Assembly (NCBI GenBank): GCA_002325645.1
Contig: DCSN01000090.1
Location: 1 to 14,095 of the forward strand
Reading direction: 5' to 3'
Source: Pseudanabaena sp. UBA1465
GTDB taxonomy: Bacteria; Cyanobacteriota; Cyanobacteriia; Pseudanabaenales; Pseudanabaenaceae
Length of the DNA: 14,095 nt
Shown here: piece by piece, positions 7,608 through 14,095 of the stretch
Numbering within the stretch: position 1 is the stretch's first letter
How the letters are laid out: each line of letters starts with the position of its first letter
The notes under the pieces: model-generated
What the model saw: only the letters and a program-made list of their open reading frames with translations
Told to the model about the DNA's origin: nothing
The model's database searches: none
Position numbers and translations under genes: made by a program

Positions 7608-8414
7608 ATGACGCAAGCAATAGTAAAGCCCTCAGCAGCCAAATTTAACACCAAACCAGAGATCATCTGGGAAAAATTACCTGCCGATTTTATCTTGCCT
7701 GACGATCCTGTGGAAAGTATCGCCCAACCGCTTTTAGCCGCCGCCCTCAATGAAAGCCTAGAACTTGCCCAATATCTCGCTCCTGAGATGATGATTGCTT
7801 CTAACATGGCTCTAGTCGTTAAAATCAACCAAAAAACCATCGTTAAAGCCCCCGATTGGTTTTATGTCGCCAAAGTCCATCCCGTCGGCAAAAATGTGAT
7901 CCGCCGTAGTTACAGCCCCCACATTGACGGCGAAGTACCAGCGATCGTGATGGAGTTTCTTTCCGAAGAAGAAACCAGTGAATACTCCATGCGTCCCACG
8001 CCACCCTACGGCAAGATGTACTTCTATGAACAAATATTACAAGTTCCCATCTATGTAATTTTTGACCCTGCCGACGGAAGGTTAGAAATTCGCACGCTAA
8101 ATTCATCGGGCAAATATGAACTGCAACCCCTTGATGAATATGGCAAATACTTCATCGAGTCGCTTAATCTATACATCGGCACATGGTACGGAACCAGACT
8201 AGATCAAACCTTCCATTGGTTGCGCTGGTGGGGTACAGATGATCGCATTCTGTATTGGGGATCAGAAAAATCGGCTCAACAAGAACTCTTACGCAGAGAC
8301 GCAGATCAACGCGCCGAAGCCGAAAAACAACGCGCTGAAGCTGAAAAACAACGTGCTGATCTTGCTGAACAAGAAATTGCTAGATTAAAACAACTCCTAG
8401 CGCAGCAAGGCTAA
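7608..8414 (+). CDS. Uma2 family (DUF820) PD-(D/E)XK protein with coiled-coil tail
   Basis: A 268-aa member of the Uma2 family, a PD-(D/E)XK-fold group greatly expanded in cyanobacteria with no settled role. The fold markers are APDWFYV (Pro82-Asp83), IVMEFLSEE (Glu116 at the position of the EV-S strand), GKMYFYEQ (Lys136) and VPIYVIFDP (about 147-154), in family order. The C-terminal 50 residues are a charged coiled coil with two exact RAEAEKQ heptads and a partial third, then LAEQEIARLKQLL, which probably mediates self-association. It is the only plus-strand gene in the island, converges on the PLD-helicase, and has an ACGGATT hairpin at each end. It is probably an independent family member inserted within the island rather than a system component. 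The gene is intact. Confidence 0.85.
   Translation: MTQAIVKPSAAKFNTKPEIIWEKLPADFILPDDPVESIAQPLLAAALNESLELAQYLAPEMMIASNMALVVKINQKTIVKAPDWFYVAKVHPVGKNVIRRSYSPHIDGEVPAIVMEFLSEEETSEYSMRPTPPYGKMYFYEQILQVPIYVIFDPADGRLEIRTLNSSGKYELQPLDEYGKYFIESLNLYIGTWYGTRLDQTFHWLRWWGTDDRILYWGSEKSAQQELLRRDADQRAEAEKQRAEAEKQRADLAEQEIARLKQLLAQQG
8310..8360 (+). repeat. 21-bp tandem repeat in the Uma2 coiled coil
   Basis: Two 21-bp units (8310-8330 and 8331-8351) differ at two positions and each encodes RAEAEKQ. A partial third unit, CGTGCTGAT, follows. Because the unit is one heptad, changes in copy number would lengthen or shorten the coiled coil without changing frame. Confidence 0.85.
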
Positions 8415-8511
8415 ACACGGATTGAATGGATTACACGGATTTCGCAGATTTTAGTTTATTCTAATCCAAAAAATCTGTGAAATCAGCGTAATCCGTCTAA
8501 TGCGTGTTCTA
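8414..8511. repeat. ACGGATT hairpin repeat, copy 3 (between convergent genes)
   Basis: It starts AACACGGATTGAATGG at the last base of the Uma2 stop (TAA, 8412-8414) and ends at the helicase stop (TAG, 8511-8509). The arms pair as in copies 1 and 2 around a central TTTATTCTAATCC. Its position between two convergent genes suits a bidirectional terminator, although it lacks a GC-rich stem with a U-tract. Confidence 0.88.
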
Positions 8512-11500
8512 ATCCTCACTCACCAACAGCCAAGCCACCAAATCAAACTTATCAACCTGAAATTTTTGATCGATATTCCCTTCTTGCTTAATAAAATCCA
8601 AAGTCATCTGATTACCTTTTTTGACTTTGCCTAATAGCTCCCTTACCGCCGTTCCCATCGTCTCCTTAGTCGTACCATCCGCCATCACCTCAGTTTGCAC
8701 CGCCTGACTATTTAGCCAAGTTTTCATCGCATTCACTAACTCCGCGATCGCCGCCTCATCACCGCGATCGACAGCAACAGGAACATCGCGTTCTTTCTCC
8801 TTATGCAAATTTAGAAAATCCAATACTTCCTTTTGATTATTTAAAATCAACTTGCCCGACTTGTCGATATAAACCAAATCGAAAACCTGATATTGATGAT
8901 CGAGTTTCTTAGGTGGTCTAGCAGGATAACCAAGCAAAGCGACAATGCCATTTTTGCTGTCAATATCGCCCACAAATCCCGAATAGACACCCTTGGGCAT
9001 TTGCCGATATTTGTCCTTATCGCGATTAAACTCAGCCAATAAATCCTGTCGATAACGCTCCAAAGACAAACTATCAAAGCCTAAACCTCGATCGCTTACC
9101 TCGATGTCATCCCAAGTGATTTCCATTTGCTTAATCATGCGATCGTTCATCTTGCGATCGAAATCTTCATCATGCGCCATCTTCGCAAAACTATCCGAAA
9201 ACTGATGATCAACCTCAGAGCCAGCCAACTTCATTGCCGCCATGCGTTGCTCGATTCTGCCTTGCAGATTCAGATAGGAATTAATATTATCTGACGGCCA
9301 GAAGTTAATCCCGAAGATTTGGGAATTAGGGCTACCAAGGCGATCGATTCGTCCCATGCGTTGAATAATCCGCACAGGATTCCAATGGATATCATAATTA
9401 ATTACCATGTCCGCATCCTGTAAGTTTTGACCCTCACTCAGCGCATCAGTCGCAATCAAAATATCAATCGGTTTTGTTAACTTTTGGTGCGTATCAGGAT
9501 GATTTTCTTTAGTCCATTCTTGCCATTCCGCAAAAGCTTCTAAGCCTTGTTTCTCAGATCGAAAATTCCATTCCTTTTCTAAAAACAGCTTGGTATAGGG
9601 CGCAAATCTTTCCAGAATTGCCTCCATCGACTGCTTGCGGCGGGAACCGCATCCGAAGGAATCGCTATCATCACTCAGCGAACCCGTACCAGAGGCGATC
9701 GCCATCTTCTCAAAACCTCTAGCCTGTAGCTGATCAAACAAATATACCGCCGTATCGCGATAGACCGTAAAGATTACTACTTTGGGATTATGGTTATTTG
9801 CGCCTGATTTACGCTTTTTAATAATCTCCGCAATCAAAGCCTGTAACTTATCATCACAGGATTTTAAGTGATCCGATTTCTTGGAAGTTGTCGCAATCTC
9901 TTTGTCAAGTTTTACCGCAAATTTTTGTAAATTAACCGAAAGCTTATCAAGCGCATCTAAATCTTGTTTAAGATCTTCTTTAAACTTAGCTAAATTACCA
10001 ACTCGATCAATTTCAGCAATGCTAATCGGGCGCTTTTTACCTAATGTATATTGTTCAACATATTGCTCAACCACTTCCGCAAATTCATCATCATCTTCTT
10101 CATTCTCTAAATCATTAAGATCATCTGCTAATAACAAATTTTTAGGTTTACTTCCTTGATACGCTTTAATCTTATCCAAAGCATTTTGATGATGATTTTT
10201 GATTTTCTCAACCGTTGAATGAAAAGAAGACCAAGAAGACTCTAATCGCTTCACCATCAGGATATAAATCATCTTGACTAGAAAGCGATCGCGCAATTTT
10301 TCATCCTTCAATACATCTTTTTTTACACCCGACTTATTATCCAAACCATCATCCAAATAAAAGGCTGGTTGATAGCCTGACAGCATCGGCGGAAAATGAT
10401 CAAATAACTCCTCAAAGGTTTCAAAATTACCAAGCTGGTGTGGTGTGACAAATAAATTTACGGGCTTATTTTTGACAGGAAATATTAAATCAGTGTCTTG
10501 ACTTTCCACCATCTTACGAGTTCGCGCTACCAGCAAAGAATCCGTCAATCTAAAGAAATCATTACCTGAGAGTTTTTTAATAAAATCGCCGATTTTGGGA
10601 TTGTCATCTTTGCGCCATTCATTGAACATAGTCTGGGCTTGTTTAAAGGAATAATCAATATTTTTCACACCCAACTTTGCATCATAACCATGCACATCCC
10701 CCTGTACCATCAACTTAAACTGGTTTCTCGCATCATTCAGAGAATTATTAATTGGTGTTGCTGATATTAATAGAACTTTAATATCTTGATTCTTTTGCAA
10801 AATCTGCTCAACCAGAAACTTATAACGATTTGCCTTGTCATTTCGCAAGTTATGACTTTCATCAATCACAATCAGTTTCGCTTTCTCGCTGGTCAAATAG
10901 GACAGACCCACATCGTAGGAATCCATCCGTAACTCGCTCAAATCTGTATGGAATCTCACCAAAAAATCAAACTGATCAGCCTCAAATTTGGAATCTCTTC
11001 TCTTTAAATAACGGCTCCAGTTCTGCTCTAATTTCTTAGGGCAGATCAAAATAATCTCATGGGTACTCGCAAAAAACTTCATTACCGCCAAAGCGCTCCA
11101 AGTTTTACCCAACCCCACTGCATCCGCTAAAACTGCCCCGTCATATTTCTGAAGCATCCGAATTAAACTGAGGACACCTTTTTTCTGAAAATCATACAGC
11201 GCATTGAAAATAGCCGTGTTTTCTAATCTACCAACTTGACGATTAAATTCGGGATCGTTCTCAATTTCGAGAATTTGATTACCAAATAGCTCAAATAGAA
11301 TCTTGTAATAGATTTCCTTGGGCGCGTATGGCTCAAAGATATTGGCGATCGCCTCAATCAGATATTGCTTAAAATCAATCTTTTTAGTCTTCCCATCCCT
11401 AGTCAAAATCGTTTTCTGACTATGCGCCTGTGGCTTCTGCCAAAGATTTTCAAACCATCTAGCTAACTCTTGATATTGATTATTATTACCCGTCTCCGCA

Positions 11501-11958
11501 ATATTCAGTTCCAGATTATGCGTATGCTTTAAGCCAATCCCTGCTTCCGTTAGGTTCGAGCTACCCGAAATAAAATATTTGAGGCGATCGTCTTTTTGGG
11601 ATGGTTCAAATAAGTAACACTTCGCATGACAAAAATTTGGCTCTAAGGTTTTTGCCTTAACCTGATCTTGCTTTAAAAAATCAACTGCTTCTTGAGCTAG
11701 TCGGCTCAGATTTAGTGCCGACTCTATCGTAATATTTTCATTTAGCAAATCTAAGGGGCGATCATCGACTTGCCCTAAATTCACGATATCGCCCAAGACT
11801 AGTCGAAACTTGGTGACTTTTTGATTTACCTGCTTTGCAAGATAAGCTAAAGCTCCAATCGTAAAATAGCCCGTAACAATGTCAATACTGCCTTCTTCGG
11901 TATATTGCTCAATCCACTTATAGACTTTTCGATTCTGGTCTTCGTTGTCTAAAATCAC
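8509..11958 (-). CDS. Phospholipase-D-like nuclease fused to SNF2-type helicase
   Basis: A 1149-aa protein. Residues 1 to about 200 are a PLD-like domain with one HxK motif (CHAKCYLFE, His111 and Lys113) and a following SGSSNLTEAGIG, as in single-HKD restriction nucleases such as BfiI. The usual Asp after HxK is replaced by Glu118. The SNF2-type helicase follows: Walker A ADAVGLGKT (282-286), Walker B IDESH (366-369), SAT (399-401) and motif VI QRMGRIDRLG (866-875). A long helical, charged insertion (about 580-720) separates the two RecA lobes. The predicted activity is ATP-driven translocation on double-stranded DNA coupled to cleavage. The start is GTG at 11958, directly after an in-frame TAA, and AGGGATAGG upstream gives a reasonable ribosome site; the next in-frame Met would remove the whole PLD domain. 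It lies on the same strand as the methyltransferase, so a restriction partner role is likely but inferred. Confidence 0.9.
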   Translation of the reverse strand: MILDNEDQNRKVYKWIEQYTEEGSIDIVTGYFTIGALAYLAKQVNQKVTKFRLVLGDIVNLGQVDDRPLDLLNENITIESALNLSRLAQEAVDFLKQDQVKAKTLEPNFCHAKCYLFEPSQKDDRLKYFISGSSNLTEAGIGLKHTHNLELNIAETGNNNQYQELARWFENLWQKPQAHSQKTILTRDGKTKKIDFKQYLIEAIANIFEPYAPKEIYYKILFELFGNQILEIENDPEFNRQVGRLENTAIFNALYDFQKKGVLSLIRMLQKYDGAVLADAVGLGKTWSALAVMKFFASTHEIILICPKKLEQNWSRYLKRRDSKFEADQFDFLVRFHTDLSELRMDSYDVGLSYLTSEKAKLIVIDESHNLRNDKANRYKFLVEQILQKNQDIKVLLISATPINNSLNDARNQFKLMVQGDVHGYDAKLGVKNIDYSFKQAQTMFNEWRKDDNPKIGDFIKKLSGNDFFRLTDSLLVARTRKMVESQDTDLIFPVKNKPVNLFVTPHQLGNFETFEELFDHFPPMLSGYQPAFYLDDGLDNKSGVKKDVLKDEKLRDRFLVKMIYILMVKRLESSWSSFHSTVEKIKNHHQNALDKIKAYQGSKPKNLLLADDLNDLENEEDDDEFAEVVEQYVEQYTLGKKRPISIAEIDRVGNLAKFKEDLKQDLDALDKLSVNLQKFAVKLDKEIATTSKKSDHLKSCDDKLQALIAEIIKKRKSGANNHNPKVVIFTVYRDTAVYLFDQLQARGFEKMAIASGTGSLSDDSDSFGCGSRRKQSMEAILERFAPYTKLFLEKEWNFRSEKQGLEAFAEWQEWTKENHPDTHQKLTKPIDILIATDALSEGQNLQDADMVINYDIHWNPVRIIQRMGRIDRLGSPNSQIFGINFWPSDNINSYLNLQGRIEQRMAAMKLAGSEVDHQFSDSFAKMAHDEDFDRKMNDRMIKQMEITWDDIEVSDRGLGFDSLSLERYRQDLLAEFNRDKDKYRQMPKGVYSGFVGDIDSKNGIVALLGYPARPPKKLDHQYQVFDLVYIDKSGKLILNNQKEVLDFLNLHKEKERDVPVAVDRGDEAAIAELVNAMKTWLNSQAVQTEVMADGTTKETMGTAVRELLGKVKKGNQMTLDFIKQEGNIDQKFQVDKFDLVAWLLVSED

Positions 11959-12007
11959 TTAGCCTATCCCTACGCATATACAGAAATTACTGATCAAACG
12001 AACCATG

Positions 12008-12054
12008 ATAAAGATTTTAAAAGCGTTGCAAAGCAACGCTTTTAAAATCTTTAT
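12008..12054. terminator. Perfect 22-bp hairpin between cpcS and the PLD-helicase
   Basis: Arms 12008-12029 and 12033-12054 are exact reverse complements around an AAA loop. The inner part reads GCGTTGC-AAA-GCAACGC with AT-rich outer stems. It lies downstream of cpcS and upstream of the helicase on the same strand, so it should end cpcS transcription; AT-rich flanks would let it work in either direction. It is probably a member of a dispersed repeat family. Confidence 0.75.
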
Positions 12055-12067
12055 TGGTTTTGACTTG

Positions 12068-12080
12068 AGCGCAAAGCGCT
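12068..12080. terminator. Short hairpin after cpcS, related to the 12008 hairpin
   Basis: AGCGC-AAA-GCGCT, 12 bases beyond the cpcS stop. On the minus strand it is preceded by AATAAAGATTT, the same string that leads into the hairpin at 12008-12054, so it looks like a second, decayed copy of the same element. The stem is only 5 bp, so it would be weak alone. Confidence 0.5.
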
Positions 12081-12091
12081 GTAAATCTTTA

Positions 12092-12685
12092 TTACCAACC
12101 AAAAACTGAGGCGATCGCCGTTTGAGCCGTAGTAACTGCCGCAGGTGCATCGTTACTGGATTCATCGATTAGTTCTTCGGTACAGAAAGTTGCCTGACTA
12201 AAGCCACCAAAGCGCTGCACAGTACTAGCTCTTGCCCTGATATTGGGAGCAGGAAACCAGAAACGCTCATAGGAACTCATGGAAGGATAATCGGTGATTA
12301 ATACAAGCGCTTCTTCGTCATCAATTTCATAGCGCCCAATTACAGGCATGACTTCCGCATAGCCAACTTCACGCAATAGTTTACCTTTGCGACCTGTTTC
12401 ATCGTCTGGAACGAGGGCAAATACTGTCTCGCCTGAGTGAGTTTCGCCATCTTTCTGATCCCAAGCCATCGTGCCATCCCATTTGACATAGGCTCCACCG
12501 ATCGCGATGGTCGGTTCGATTTCGTGCATTTGACAAATCTCGCTCACCTTGGGATCGTCAGCATTAAGGGGATTGACAAATATTTCCGATCCACCTCTTT
12601 CGGCACGGCGAAAGGCAAGGTGATGGGTAGTACGTTGCGATCGCCATTTGCCAGCACTTTTTTGAAAAAATTCTAATGCGTTCAT
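12092..12685 (-). CDS. cpcS: Phycobiliprotein lyase, CpcS/CpeS family
   Basis: A 197-aa S-type chromophore lyase (DUF1001), which attaches phycocyanobilin or a related bilin to a cysteine of phycobiliprotein subunits in the cytoplasm. The N-terminus MNALEFFQKSAGKWRSQRTTHHLAF is the family signature. It is followed by GETVFALVPD and by the C-terminal strands ERFWFPAPNIRARASTV, then RFGGFSQATFCTEE (about 158-171), which form part of the calyx-like barrel. The final 25 residues are Ala/Thr-rich and variable in the family. Whether the target is phycocyanin, allophycocyanin or phycoerythrin cannot be told from this gene alone, so the CpcS name is a family-level choice. It is a housekeeping gene and marks the right border of the defence island. 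Two hairpins follow its stop. Confidence 0.92.
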   Translation of the reverse strand: MNALEFFQKSAGKWRSQRTTHHLAFRRAERGGSEIFVNPLNADDPKVSEICQMHEIEPTIAIGGAYVKWDGTMAWDQKDGETHSGETVFALVPDDETGRKGKLLREVGYAEVMPVIGRYEIDDEEALVLITDYPSMSSYERFWFPAPNIRARASTVQRFGGFSQATFCTEELIDESSNDAPAAVTTAQTAIASVFGW

Positions 12686-12742
12686 GTTACTAAATCAAAA
12701 ATTAAAAAGCTAATTATTTCTATGGTAATGCTAAAGCTTCCC

Positions 12743-12779
12743 ATAACATAGGGCAGTGCGTCGCGCTGCTCTATGTTAT
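12743..12779. terminator. Hairpin overlapping the ABC-binding-protein stop
   Basis: ATAACATAGGGCAGTGCG (12743-12760) and CGCGCTGCTCTATGTTAT (12762-12779) pair at 16 of 18 positions, and the two exceptions are G-T pairs. A real loop would open the innermost bases. The stop codon TAA (12778-12776) lies in the outer stem, so the palindrome supplies the end of the gene and probably its terminator before cpcS. Confidence 0.75.
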
Positions 12780-14044
12780 ATCGAGTTCCAACGTTCGGCA
12801 GCCGAGGCGATCGCCTTATCAGTGGGTTTTTCCTTGAGCATCGCCAATTGCAATTCTTCGTAAATAATTTTTCGCAACTTCTCAATATCCTTAGCGGGTG
12901 GAATCAAGACTTCCGATTGTGATAGTTGTGAAGCGCTAATTGCTCGCGCTCGATCAAGCAATGGTGCATCTTTGGCTGTTTCCGTAAAATAGCGATCGCT
13001 GGTACTCTTGATTGTCGAAGGTAAGGAATTCTCAATCTTGGAAAAAGCAAGCTGATTGTCGGCATTGGTTAAATACAGCGCAAACTTAACCGCCAGAGCT
13101 TGATTTGTGGAGCTAGTTGGCACAGATACATTCATCACCGCCGCACTCTTTTTATCCGTTGAGCCTGTAATTTGTGCGCCCACATCGGTGACTTTGGCGA
13201 TCTCTGGTGCATTCAGAGCAACGGTTTTTAAAAACTGCGGGCCAGTTAATAAAATGGCTAACTCTCCCGATTGATAAAGTTCGATCGCCTTACGATGTCC
13301 TTCCGTTAAGATTTCGCGAGGAATCAATTGCTTCTCAAATAGATTTACCCAATAGTCAAAGGCAGCTTTGCCCGCCACATCATTAAAAGCTGCCTTGCCA
13401 TTGGCATCCAGCAATTTCATGCCCATCTGCACCATTGCTTCGAGAACTTGTCCTCCATCCATCGTCAGCAAAAAGGCATATTTACCCGTTTTCGCTTTAA
13501 TTTGTTCAGAAACCTTGGTGAGTTCTTCAAAGGTTTTGGGTGGCTTGGCGGGATCTAAACCCGCCTTTTCAAAGAGAGCGCGATTATAAATAGTGATGTC
13601 CGTCGATACATACCAAGGCAAGCCAAAGGTAACGCTATCTAGTTGATTCGCCTTCCAAATATTAGGAAAATAGCTGGCTTTTTCTGCTTCCGATATGGTT
13701 TTACCCATATCTACCAAAGCTTTTTTCTCCGCAAGTTTTGAGGCAAATTGAGGATTGAGATTCACGACATCAGGAGCCGTCTTTCCCGCCACAGCACTGA
13801 GAATCTTAGTTTCCATTTCTCCCCAAGGAATATCCACCCATTCCACTTCGGCGGTGGGATTCTCTTTGACAAAGGCAGTAATTAACTCCGTCATGTATTT
13901 ATCAAATTGCGGCTTTAATTGCATTGTCCAAAAGACGATTTTACTTTTACCTGAAGCCGTTGTGGTAGTGGTTTGCGCTCCACAGGCTCCTAATAGAAAT
14001 AGGGTCGAGAAGCCAATAAATTTACGACGATTGAGATTTTGCAT
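12776..14044 (-). CDS. ABC transporter extracellular solute-binding lipoprotein (sugar type)
   Basis: A 422-aa family 1 extracellular solute-binding protein (MalE/UgpB-like, COG1653 group), expected to capture a sugar or sugar-phosphate outside the inner membrane for an ABC importer. The N-terminus is a lipoprotein signal: NRRKFIGF, a hydrophobic run, and lipobox LGAC with Cys21 as the predicted lipidated residue. The RRKF pair loosely resembles a twin-arginine signal. A Thr-rich linker follows, then KIVFWTMQ (family strand 1), NPTAEVEWVDIPWGEMETKI (about 61-80) and GKTAPDVVNLNP, all typical of this family. Permease and ATPase genes are not in the window, which is common for cyanobacterial sugar importers. 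The substrate cannot be assigned. The gene is intact; bases 14045-14095 upstream show no convincing promoter. Confidence 0.9.
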   Translation of the reverse strand: MQNLNRRKFIGFSTLFLLGACGAQTTTTTASGKSKIVFWTMQLKPQFDKYMTELITAFVKENPTAEVEWVDIPWGEMETKILSAVAGKTAPDVVNLNPQFASKLAEKKALVDMGKTISEAEKASYFPNIWKANQLDSVTFGLPWYVSTDITIYNRALFEKAGLDPAKPPKTFEELTKVSEQIKAKTGKYAFLLTMDGGQVLEAMVQMGMKLLDANGKAAFNDVAGKAAFDYWVNLFEKQLIPREILTEGHRKAIELYQSGELAILLTGPQFLKTVALNAPEIAKVTDVGAQITGSTDKKSAAVMNVSVPTSSTNQALAVKFALYLTNADNQLAFSKIENSLPSTIKSTSDRYFTETAKDAPLLDRARAISASQLSQSEVLIPPAKDIEKLRKIIYEELQLAMLKEKPTDKAIASAAERWNSI

Positions 14045-14095
14045 GGTATTGATTGTAAAAATACGCGAATATTACAAACATTAAAATGATAGAGG

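Noticed and set aside
7812..8106. Minus-strand reading frames opposite the Uma2 gene
   Set aside because: Antisense to a clearly conserved Uma2 core, with no start signals or recognisable domains.
6655..8511. Repeated ACGGATT units as a possible CRISPR array
   Set aside because: The units are 9-10 bases apart with no spacers of constant length, the arms are palindromic, and protein genes lie between copies. No cas gene is visible.
1206..11958. A complete DISARM or BREX locus
   Set aside because: DrmA-type helicase, DUF1998 (DrmB), PglZ and BrxC/PglY are all missing; only generic helicase, PLD and methyltransferase parts are shared.
11959..12165. A 68-codon minus-strand frame between cpcS and the helicase
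   Set aside because: It runs out of frame through the end of cpcS and through both hairpins; no family resemblance.
1..14095. tRNA, rRNA or riboswitch genes
   Set aside because: Intergenic spaces are short and filled by the palindromic repeats; no cloverleaf or known riboswitch core was recognised by eye.

Overview
The window looks like cyanobacterial chromosome. The HIP1 octamer GCGATCGC recurs (for example near 324, 950, 4728, 4813, 6329, 8743, 9692, 10286 and 11345), a phycobiliprotein lyase gene is present, and most genes run at roughly 40% GC. Palindromic intergenic repeats of cyanobacterial style are abundant. A filamentous or Pseudanabaena-like host would fit, but the species cannot be fixed from sequence alone. 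Nearly all genes are on the minus strand.

Right end (about 12.1-14.1 kb): a housekeeping block with a lipoprotein sugar-type ABC substrate-binding protein and a CpcS/CpeS-family chromophore lyase. Palindromes that probably act as terminators separate them from each other and from the next gene.

Centre (1.2-12.0 kb): a DNA-modification and defence island. Read on the minus strand it holds (i) a 1149-aa protein joining a phospholipase-D-like nuclease domain to an SNF2-type helicase, (ii) a 204-aa PD-(D/E)XK nuclease resembling the N-terminal domain of type I restriction R subunits, (iii) a 1300-aa Eco57I-type adenine-N6 DNA methyltransferase, and (iv) a RecF/SMC-like ATPase overlapping the methyltransferase by ATGA. 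A Uma2-type PD-(D/E)XK protein sits on the plus strand between (i) and (ii). Three copies of a hairpin repeat built from about 9-10-nt ACGGATT-type units fill the spaces around the two small nuclease genes. The ATPase gene is broken by an exact 7-bp tandem duplication; removing one copy restores one 509-codon frame. The expected division of labour is self-DNA marking by the methyltransferase and attack on unmarked DNA by the PLD-helicase, with the ATPase as sensor or effector. It matches no complete named system that I recognise (no BREX PglZ/BrxC, DISARM DrmA/DrmB, or HsdS).

Left end (0-1.2 kb): an EVE-domain (modified-base reader) gene and, divergently, a DUF433 antitoxin-like gene followed by a 31-codon stump of its DUF5615 PIN-like toxin partner. 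This part lies between two imperfect direct copies of a 42-44-bp repeat. Two inverted repeats occupy the spacer before the ATPase pseudogene.
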